From the NCBI GenBank assembly GCA_024653225.1, contig JANLGA010000040.1:1-17935 (forward strand): a stretch of DNA of 17,935 nt, written 5' to 3'. Below the pieces are notes generated by a model, which saw only the letters and a list, made by a program, of their open reading frames with translations, had not been told where the DNA came from and ran no database searches. Shown piece by piece: positions 12,631-17,935 of this stretch (position 1 is the stretch's first letter; the number at the start of each line of letters is the position of its first letter). The stretch is from Bacillota bacterium. GTDB lineage: Bacteria; Bacillota; Sulfobacillia; JABLXB01. A program made the translations under genes and the position numbers.

Positions 12631-15297
12631 TCATGAGCCCCTGAGCGCGGCGATTCTCTCGCCCAGCACACCGACTTTCTCTTCGAGGATCCTCTTCTTC
12701 TCCATTTCCTTCTCGATGACCGCGGCGGGTGCCTTCTTCAAGAAGTCGTCGTTGGCCAGGCGCCGCGCCGACCGTTCCAACTCGGCCCGGGCCTGAGCCG
12801 CCTCTCTCTCGAGCCGTCCGATCTCCTTCTCGATGTCAATCAGGCCCCCCAGGGGCAGGAACACCTCCGCCCCGGCAACGACCGAGGCGAGGGCTTGCCT
12901 GGGTCTTCCGGTCCCATACTCGATCCGCAACGGCCTCGCGTTCGACAGCCCGGCGATTTTCTCCGCCATGCCGTCGAGGACGGCGGCTGCCTCGGGCGAT
13001 GAGGCCCGGACGATCACTTCCGCGGCGCGGCCGGCCGGAACGTTCACTTCCGCCCTGAGATTCCGGATGGCCCTGACCACACCCATCACGAGGGAGACGA
13101 CGCGCTGGGCCTCCTCGTCGGGGGCGACAAATCCCGCCGGCACCGCTTCCCCGGGCGTCGGCCATCTTGCCACGACTATGCTTTCCCCGTCGTGCGGCAG
13201 CGCCTGCCAGACCTCCTCCGTTATGAAGGGCATGAAGGGATGGAGCAGGCGGAGTGCCTGTTCCAGCACGTGACTGAGGGTGACCTGTGCGGCCCTTCGT
13301 GTGCCCTCCGACCGCGAGAGCCTCAACTTCGCCAGCTCGATGTACCAGTCGCAGAACTCGCTCCAGATGAATTCGTATAGTACCTTTCCGGCTTCTCCGA
13401 TCTCGTACTCCTCGATGAGCCGAGTGACATCCTCCGTCACGCCCGCCAGGCGGCTGAGTATCCACCTGTCCTCGACCTCCAGCTGGAGGTCGGACAAACC
13501 GACCGGCCGGGACGAATCGGTGTCGTCGAGATTCATGAGGACGAACCGCGACGCATTCCATATCTTGTTGCAGAAGTTCCTGTAGCCCTGGACCTTCTCC
13601 CAGAACCATCTCTGATCGTTGCCGGGCGTCACCCCCGTGACCAGGGTGAACCTGAGCGTGTCGGCACCGTAGTCCCGTATGACTTCCAGGGGATCCACCC
13701 CGTTCCCGAGCGTCTTGGACATCTTCCGACCGAGGGAGTCCTTGATCAATCCCGTGATGAGGACGTCGTCGAATGGTCTCTCCCCCATGAACTCGAGGCC
13801 GCTGAATATCATCCTGGCCACCCAGAAGAAGATGATGTCGTAGGCGGTGACGAGGACCGACGTCGGATAGAAGTACCGGAGTTCCGGCGTGTCCTCCGGC
13901 CAACCGAGCGTGGAGAAAGGCCACAAAGCCGACGAGAACCAAGTGTCCAGGACGTCGGGGTCTTGTTCGAGCCGCACGGAACCACACGAGCAGGCATGGG
14001 GCGGCGTCGCGGAGACCGTCGTCTCGCCGCAGTCACGGCAGTACCACGCCGGGATCCTGTGCCCCCACCACAGCTGCCTGGATATGCACCAGTCCCTGAT
14101 GTTCTCCATCCAGCCGAGATACACCTTGGCGAACCTCTCGGGAACGAACCGAATGCGCCCCTCCTTCACCTCTCTCACGGCGGGTTCGGCGAGGGGCTTC
14201 ATCTTGACAAACCACTGGGTGGTAACCAGGGGCTCGACGACGCTGCGGCACCTGTAGCAGTGTCCCACCGAATGCACGAAATCCTCGACTTTCACGATGT
14301 ACCCCGAGGCCTCCAGCTCCTTCGCGAACGCCGCGCGGCACTCGTACCTGTCCATCCCCGCATACTTGCCGGCCTCGTCCGTCATCTTACCGTCCCCGCC
14401 GATCACCTTGATCACGGGCAGGCCGTGCCTCCGGCCGGCCTCGTAGTCCCCGGGGTCGTGACCGGGGGTGACTTTCACCGCCCCGGTCCCGAAGGACGGG
14501 TCAACGTATTCGTCCGCCACCACCGGTACCCGCCTTCCGACCAAGGGAACGACGACTGTGCGCCCGACGGCGTCGCGGTATCGCTCGTCATCCGGGTGGA
14601 CGGCCACGCCGGAATCGCCCAATATGGTCTCCGGCCTCGTGGTGGCGACGGTGATCCCCCCGGTGCCGTCCGAGAACGGATACCTGACGAACCAAAGGGT
14701 TCCTTCGACCTCTTCGTGTTCCACCTCGATGTCGGATATGACCGTCCTGCAGTTGGGGCACCAGTTGGTGATGTAGTCGCCGCGGTAGATCAACCCCTTC
14801 CTGTACAGCCGCACGAATACCTCGATGACCGCACGGGAACACTGTTCGTCCATGGTGAAGCGTTCCCTCGACCAGTCGCACGAGCAGCCCATCCTCTTCA
14901 GCTGGCTTACGATCGTTCCCCCGTATTTCTCCTTCCACTCCCACGCCCGCTCCAGAAACCTCTCTCGACCGAGTTCGTACCTGTTCGTTCCCTCGGCGGC
15001 CAACATCTCCTCGATCTTCATGTGGGTGGCGATGCTGGCGTGGTCGTATCCGGGCAACCACAGAGTCTCGTATCCCTTCATCCGCCTGTACCGGATGAGT
15101 ATGTCCTGGACCGTGTTGTTCAGGGCGTGCCCCAAGTGAAGCGAGCCCGTTATGTTGGGTGGCGGTATGACTATGCAATACGGCTTTCTTGCGGGATTGA
15201 CCCGGGCCTCGAAATACCCCTTCTCGAGCCACCGGGCGTACCACTTTTCCTCCACCTTCGTCGGGTCGTAGACCCTCGGGATGTCCGTGGCTCTCAC
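12631..15297 (-). CDS. valS: Valyl-tRNA synthetase
   Basis: Class I aminoacyl-tRNA synthetase charging tRNA-Val. 888 residues, full length. In order: PPPNITGSLHLGHALN with the HIGH-type HLGH at 54-57, LPGYDHASIA (81-90), zinc-finger-like CPNC (180-183) in the insert, the editing domain with ATTRPETILGDSGVAVHP and DPSFGTGAVKVTPGHDPGDYEAG, CISRQLWWGHRIPAWYC (404-420), the KMSKT loop at 525-529, an anticodon-binding helical domain, and the C-terminal coiled-coil arm (about 820-885) that marks ValS. The GTG start at 15297 is preceded by AGGGGGAG at 5 nt spacing. The gene is led by a T-box and followed closely by folC. Confidence 0.99.
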   Translation of the reverse strand: MRATDIPRVYDPTKVEEKWYARWLEKGYFEARVNPARKPYCIVIPPPNITGSLHLGHALNNTVQDILIRYRRMKGYETLWLPGYDHASIATHMKIEEMLAAEGTNRYELGRERFLERAWEWKEKYGGTIVSQLKRMGCSCDWSRERFTMDEQCSRAVIEVFVRLYRKGLIYRGDYITNWCPNCRTVISDIEVEHEEVEGTLWFVRYPFSDGTGGITVATTRPETILGDSGVAVHPDDERYRDAVGRTVVVPLVGRRVPVVADEYVDPSFGTGAVKVTPGHDPGDYEAGRRHGLPVIKVIGGDGKMTDEAGKYAGMDRYECRAAFAKELEASGYIVKVEDFVHSVGHCYRCRSVVEPLVTTQWFVKMKPLAEPAVREVKEGRIRFVPERFAKVYLGWMENIRDWCISRQLWWGHRIPAWYCRDCGETTVSATPPHACSCGSVRLEQDPDVLDTWFSSALWPFSTLGWPEDTPELRYFYPTSVLVTAYDIIFFWVARMIFSGLEFMGERPFDDVLITGLIKDSLGRKMSKTLGNGVDPLEVIRDYGADTLRFTLVTGVTPGNDQRWFWEKVQGYRNFCNKIWNASRFVLMNLDDTDSSRPVGLSDLQLEVEDRWILSRLAGVTEDVTRLIEEYEIGEAGKVLYEFIWSEFCDWYIELAKLRLSRSEGTRRAAQVTLSHVLEQALRLLHPFMPFITEEVWQALPHDGESIVVARWPTPGEAVPAGFVAPDEEAQRVVSLVMGVVRAIRNLRAEVNVPAGRAAEVIVRASSPEAAAVLDGMAEKIAGLSNARPLRIEYGTGRPRQALASVVAGAEVFLPLGGLIDIEKEIGRLEREAAQARAELERSARRLANDDFLKKAPAAVIEKEMEKKRILEEKVGVLGERIAALRGS

Positions 15298-15335
15298 CTT
15301 GACTCCCCCTCACAGGCTTCCGCTGCGGGCGGCCT

Positions 15336-15372
15336 CCATAAACTATGCCCTCCCGTCCCAAGGACGGAAGGG
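15336..15372 (-). terminator. T-box terminator hairpin upstream of valS
   Basis: Minus strand CCCTTCCGTCC - TTG - GGACGGGAGGG (15372-15348) gives an 11-bp stem with one G-T wobble. It is followed by CATAGTTTATGG, a weak U tract. It competes with the antiterminator described for the T-box leader. Confidence 0.8.
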
Positions 15373-15560
15373 CTGACTTCCGCGGTACCACCTCAGTTCC
15401 GGATCGCTCCGGCTCTCTTGGCTGTAACGGGCCGCCCGCGCGCACTCAAGGGCGACCGTGGCGCTCTCCACCGGGGGGACCTTCCACCCGCGGGCCCCCC
15501 TCTCTGCCGGCTCGCCGCCGCCACTCCTCCCTCTCAACGCCGCTGCCTATCGGTCATTCA
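15341..15560 (-). promoter_or_regulatory. T-box leader riboswitch of valS
   Basis: Uncharged tRNA binds such leaders and stabilises an antiterminator. The T-box core on the minus strand is AGGTGGTACCGCGG (15393-15380). The antiterminator can be drawn as GAGG - TGGTACC bulge - GCGGAAG - TCAGCC - CTTCCGT - CCTT, with the bulge meant to pair with the tRNA acceptor end. The same CTTCCGTCC strand is also the 5' arm of a terminator (15372-15348), so the two folds exclude each other. Upstream, GTGGCG...CGCCAC and GGGGGGCC...GGTCCCCCC with GGTGGAA between them resemble Stem I. A GTC triplet at 15456-15454 just 3' of CGCCAC could be the valine specifier, but this is tentative. The RNA would start near 15560. 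Confidence 0.92.
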
Positions 15561-15566
15561 AAGAAG

Positions 15567-15594
15567 ATTATATATCCCCCGACTCGGTTGTCAA
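15567..15594 (-). promoter_or_regulatory. Near-consensus promoter of valS-folC unit
   Basis: TTGACA at 15594-15589 and TATAAT at 15572-15567 are both perfect sigma-A hexamers, with a 16-bp spacer on the minus strand. The expected start is near 15560, at the head of the T-box leader. The TGA of the GNAT gene (15593-15591) lies inside the -35 hexamer, so the valS promoter is tucked against the upstream gene. Confidence 0.9.
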
Positions 15595-16076
15595 GGAAAC
15601 CTCAGCGACATCAGGAGCAAGTCACTCGCCATCGCCCGGGACTTCCTGAGGATCCCTTCCTTGCGGAATCCGCACTTCTCGTAACAGCGGACCGCACGCA
15701 CGTTGTCCGGATCCACGCGAAGATACACTTCGTGGAGGCGAAGCCTGCGCAACAGGCACAGGAGTTCGGCGATCGTCTCCTGTCCTATCCCGCGGTTCCT
15801 GTAGGAGGCCTCACCGATGCATATCCTGATCTCGACGCTCCGAGTCGTCCAGTTGATGTGGTCGAGCACGACGTACCCGACTGTCGTCTCGTCGCAGTCG
15901 ATGGCAAGGACCCTGCGCGTGCGGCTGTTATGTACCGGGTCGCGCCGCGGTGGCGGGCATTCGCGCAACCCTTTCCCCATCCACTTCCTGACCTCCGGAT
16001 CGCCGTCCCAACGGGTCAGCAGGGGCGCATCGTGCGGGGTGAACGGTCTCAGAGTCACCCTGGGGGCGGGAGCCAA
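15591..16076 (-). CDS. GNAT family N-acetyltransferase
   Basis: Acetyl-CoA-dependent acetyltransferase of about 161 residues, of the Acetyltransf_3/RimL-like type by layout. It begins VTLRPFTPHDAPLLTRWDGDPEVRKWMG, followed by the strand GYVVLDHINWTTRSVEIRICIG, the acetyl-CoA pyrophosphate loop YRNRGIG (Q/R-x-x-G-x-G pattern), the helix ETIAELLCLLRRLRL, then EVYLRVDPDNVRAVRCYEKCGFRKEG, the C-terminal GNAT signature with the conserved Asn and Tyr. The substrate is unknown: it may be a protein N-terminus, a small amine or an antibiotic. The start is TTG at 16076, supported by AGGGGGAG 6 nt upstream. The stop overlaps the valS -35. No strong promoter is seen upstream, so it may be read from the Ddl-like gene. 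Confidence 0.9.
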   Translation of the reverse strand: MAPAPRVTLRPFTPHDAPLLTRWDGDPEVRKWMGKGLRECPPPRRDPVHNSRTRRVLAIDCDETTVGYVVLDHINWTTRSVEIRICIGEASYRNRGIGQETIAELLCLLRRLRLHEVYLRVDPDNVRAVRCYEKCGFRKEGILRKSRAMASDLLLMSLRFP

Positions 16077-16172
16077 CGGGATCTCCCCCTAGAGAACGCT
16101 TCCGGACGAACGATTGGGGGATTCGACGGACCCCGGGCCCCGCTCCTTTATGTAAATTGCTCCATGCCTGGC

Positions 16173-16222
16173 TGTGCCGACCTTTCCGGCACAAGCGAGG
16201 GAGGGCCTCTTGAGGCCCTCCC
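16173..16222 (-). terminator. Two hairpins after the Ddl-like gene, possible terminator
   Basis: Reading the minus strand, GGGAGGGCCTC - AA - GAGGCCCTCCC (16222-16199) is an 11-bp perfect stem, followed at once by TGTGCCG - GAAAGGT - CGGCACA (16193-16173), a 7-bp stem. Neither has a proper U tract, so termination by the intrinsic route is doubtful. They may instead be mRNA-end stabilisers or processing sites between the ligase gene and the GNAT gene. The rest of 16077-16253 shows no gene. Confidence 0.5.
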
Positions 16223-16253
16223 CTGTCCGTCCCGATGGTGAAAGCCCGATCGG

Positions 16254-17300
16254 TCAGGCAGTCTGGAGAAGAAGACCCGCCTGCGCCGCCTTGGACGAGA
16301 GATGCGTGAGGCCGTATCTTTCGAGCGCGGCCTCCAGTATGCTTGTCACCAACCAGTTGTAGGTCAAGCCGGCCGCTTCGCACGCCCTGCACAGATCGCT
16401 GAAGCCGGGCGCGAGTCCCGGCAGAGGGTTGACCTCGAGCACGTTCGGCCGTCCCTCGCGATCCATCCTCAAGTCGACGCGCCCGACATCCTTGCAGTCG
16501 AGGGCGTAGAATGCCCTCAGGGCCGTCGAACGGATCGCCGCGGCTTCCTCCGCCCCGACGTCCGCCGGGCAGGCGTAGAACACTTCCTCGTTGTCGAATT
16601 CGGTCTTGAACTGCCTCGAGTAAACCCTGCCGTGGTCCTCCGGCACGTGCTCGTAGATTATCTCCCGTATGGGAAGGACGAACGGGTCCCTGTTACCCAC
16701 TATCCCCACAGTGAATTCCCGGCCGTCCAGAAACTCCTCGACAAGCACGGGTTGACGGTAGAACCGCCTCACGTAGTCCACCTGGCACCGGAGCTCAGTC
16801 TCGTCGTGCACTATGGAGCTCGGAGAGACACCCATGCTGGAGCCCTCGTGCGCGGGTTTCACGAACAACGGGAAACTCAGTCCGTCGGTTGCAGGTTCAT
16901 CGTTTAGGTCGAACACCCGGAACTTCGGAGTAGGGATCCCGTGGTAGGCAAAGACTTTCTTGGCGACGGGCTTGTCAAGGCTTATGGCGAGCGTCAATAC
17001 ACCTGAACCCGTGTAAGGTATCCCCAACATCTCAAGGATCGCTGGAATCTGGGATTCTCTGCTTTCTCCGCGAAGGCCCTCACAGATGTTGAACGCGATG
17101 TCGATCTTGGTGTTCTTCAACCTGAAATAAGCGTCTTCGTTTCCCTCGATGAACACCACGTCGTGGCCGCCCCACCTGAGAGCCTCCGCGATGGCTACGA
17201 CCGTTGATTCGCCGTCCAGCTCGGCGTTAATGTCGGGAGGCTCACCTTCCTCGGGAGGATCGTATTTCCCGAGGTTGTACAGCAAACCTACGGTTGCCAT
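16254..17300 (-). CDS. D-alanine-D-alanine ligase-like ATP-grasp protein
   Basis: 348 residues with an ATP-grasp fold of the Ddl group: N-terminal domain with FNICEGLRGESRESQIPAILEMLGIPYTGSG (70-100), then SLDKPVAKKVFAYHGIPTPKF, the nucleotide-binding KPAHEGSSMGVS (148-159), VLVEEFLDGREFTVGI (185-200), VGRVDLRMD (272-280), and the metal-binding tail EVNPLPGLAPGFSD (289-302). Classical Ddl has a G-G-x-S-x-E-x-x-V-S segment near the N-terminus. Here that place holds PPDINAELDGESTV, and the tail is NPLPG rather than NTSPG or NTLPG. It therefore belongs to a divergent Ddl-like branch, and D-Ala-D-Ala synthesis is probable but not proven. ATG at 17300 has only a weak AAGAGA nearby, and AGGAGG lies 13 nt upstream. 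It has its own promoter. Confidence 0.88.
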   Translation of the reverse strand: MATVGLLYNLGKYDPPEEGEPPDINAELDGESTVVAIAEALRWGGHDVVFIEGNEDAYFRLKNTKIDIAFNICEGLRGESRESQIPAILEMLGIPYTGSGVLTLAISLDKPVAKKVFAYHGIPTPKFRVFDLNDEPATDGLSFPLFVKPAHEGSSMGVSPSSIVHDETELRCQVDYVRRFYRQPVLVEEFLDGREFTVGIVGNRDPFVLPIREIIYEHVPEDHGRVYSRQFKTEFDNEEVFYACPADVGAEEAAAIRSTALRAFYALDCKDVGRVDLRMDREGRPNVLEVNPLPGLAPGFSDLCRACEAAGLTYNWLVTSILEAALERYGLTHLSSKAAQAGLLLQTA

Positions 17301-17405
17301 TTTCTCTTATCGTCCTCCTGACCTGTATTGGGGATTGTCTGAGGGTACACCTCCGTCCCGCCTGCCGTCATTCCCTCCCTCCGGAGACTCATGAATTTTG
17401 AGCTC

Positions 17406-17434
17406 ATTATTGCACGGGCCCTCCCCCTTGTCAA
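17406..17434 (-). promoter_or_regulatory. Promoter of the Ddl-like gene
   Basis: Minus strand TTGACA (17434-17429), a 17-bp spacer, and AATAAT (17411-17406), one mismatch from the consensus -10. Transcription would begin near 17399, leaving a leader of about 100 nt before 17300 in which I see no convincing regulatory structure. The -35 lies about 9 bp from the first direct repeat of the IS-like region. Confidence 0.78.
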
Positions 17435-17442
17435 CGAAGCGA

Positions 17443-17507
17443 GTTGCCTCACCAAAAACCTAAATGAAATCGATTCGTTGCCTCACCTAAGAATCTAAAC
17501 GAAGATC
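17443..17507. repeat. Two imperfect direct repeats upstream of the transposase
   Basis: Copy 1 (17443-17471) and copy 2 (17477-17507) both begin GTTGCCTCACC and continue through A-rich sequence with CTAAAYGAA to ATC. They differ by a few substitutions and two single-base gaps. A third partial unit (TCAACGAAGCGA, about 17431-17442) precedes copy 1. Tandem sites of this kind just outside a transposase gene usually are transposase-binding sites at an element end. They are AT-richer than the flanking chromosome. Confidence 0.7.
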
Positions 17508-17551
17508 CCCTTGAGGAAGTCCGAGAGGGGGCGAGCGAGGTGGGGCTCTCA

Positions 17552-17935
17552 ATGCAAAGCAGACTGGATGTCGTTGTGGAGGCGGCGAAGAAGTACCGCC
17601 AGGCCAGCAAGAAGGGGAAGGGCGAGATTCTGGACAGTCTGGTGAACCTTACGGGCTACAACAGGGCCTATGCTTCTTACCTGCTCGGCCTATGTGTCAA
17701 GAAGGTACTCGTGAAGGGGTCCGACGGCAAGGTGTACCGCCTTGTGGCGGATCCCAAGGCGAAAAAGACTCGGAGGCGGAAGAAGGCGTACGGCCAGGAT
17801 GTGCTGGCGGCACTGAGACGCATCTGGCACGTCATGGACTTGCCCTGCGGCAAGAGGCTGGCGCCCTCCTTGAGGTGGCTTGTCCCGAAGCTCCAGGAGT
17901 GTGGCGAACTCACCGTTACCATGGAGGTGAGAGAG
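17552..17935 (+). mobile_element. Transposase, 5' part, probable IS element end
   Basis: The only plus-strand gene: 128 codons from ATG 17552 (GAGGTGGGG about 7 nt upstream), open to the window edge. It begins MQSRLDVVVEAAKKYRQASK and continues KGEILDSLVNLTGYNRAYASYLL, a helix-turn-helix-like DNA-binding start. After a basic linker (KAKKTRRRKKAYG) comes DVLAALRRIWHVMDLPCGKRLAPSLRWLVPKL. This pattern (K-x-x-K-G/S-x-I-L-D, T-G-Y-N-R-x-Y-A, Y-G...L...I-W, P-C-G-K-R-L) is that of the N-terminal part of integrase-core (DDE) transposases common in clostridia. The catalytic domain would lie beyond the edge. Whether to place it in the ISNCY, IS1202 or IS481-like groups is uncertain. Whether the gene is intact cannot be seen. 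Confidence 0.8.

Noticed and set aside
12609..12671. Upstream extension of folC into the valS gene
   Set aside because: No conserved residues and no ribosome site. ATG 12608 starts just before the conserved FolC N-terminus with GGGTGG upstream.
15028..15057. GYDHAS in ValS in place of the common GTDHAG, first taken as a missing active-site residue
   Set aside because: This position varies in functional ValS (Bacillus has Met). The rest of the HIGH and KMSKS regions is intact.
13963..15684. Long plus-strand open frame (about 570 codons) opposite valS and its T-box leader
   Set aside because: It runs through a ValS gene and a non-coding leader without any recognisable domain, consistent with an antisense shadow.
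17289..17393. Possible leader peptide of about 34 codons before the Ddl-like gene (ATG near 17393)
   Set aside because: It lacks a correctly spaced ribosome site, has no run of regulatory codons and no attenuator structure, so there is nothing to support translation.
1..17935. CRISPR arrays, tRNA or rRNA genes, toxin-antitoxin or defence genes
   Set aside because: No spaced repeat array, cloverleaf-like tRNA sequence, rRNA segment or recognisable defence gene was seen on either strand.

Overview
The window is a GC-rich chromosomal segment that reads as Bacillota (Firmicutes, clostridial type). Three things point there: a T-box leader in front of valS, a clostridial-type Rnf gene cluster, and the gene order valS - folC - (SPOR protein) - maf - radC - mreB - mreC - mreD. 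That order matches the valS-folC-comC-spoIIB-maf-radC-mreBCD block known from Bacillus. The genus cannot be named from sequence reading alone. All genes except the one at the right edge lie on the minus strand, so the window is best read from right to left.

Right edge (about 17440-17935): the 5' part of a plus-strand transposase preceded by two imperfect direct repeats, probably one end of an insertion sequence. Next, on the minus strand, are a Ddl-like ATP-grasp ligase (16254-17300) with a TTGACA-N17-AATAAT promoter, a hairpin region, and a GNAT acetyltransferase (15591-16076).

valS transcription unit (about 15600 to 9845): a near-consensus promoter whose -35 overlaps the GNAT stop codon, a leader of about 260 nt with a well-formed T-box antiterminator/terminator switch, valS, folC, a PrcB-like gene and a SPOR-domain membrane protein in the position of spoIIB. 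It ends in an intrinsic terminator. The T-box should therefore tie the downstream genes to valine-tRNA charging as well.

Rnf unit (9840 to 5161, then apbE to 4097): an extended -10 promoter sits just downstream of that terminator, followed by rnfC, rnfD, rnfE, rnfA and rnfB, nearly all overlapping or touching. A terminator-like hairpin then precedes apbE, the flavin transferase expected to load FMN onto Rnf subunits. rnfG, the other flavinylated subunit, is missing: rnfD overlaps rnfE directly. RnfD also appears to carry an insert of about 50 residues containing two extra hydrophobic segments. The rnf-apbE block lies inside the otherwise conserved cell-shape/division synteny block.

Left part (4000 to 1): DUF4321 membrane protein, maf, radC, mreB, mreC and mreD (cut off by the window edge), closely packed and probably co-transcribed. 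Together they serve nucleotide-pool sanitation or septum control and lateral cell-wall synthesis.

The main points for a second look are the Rnf cluster without rnfG, the enlarged RnfD, a perfect 40-bp palindrome inside folC, the T-box with its unusually wide downstream cargo, and the IS end abutting the ddl-like promoter. I did not find a clearly new defence or mobile system.
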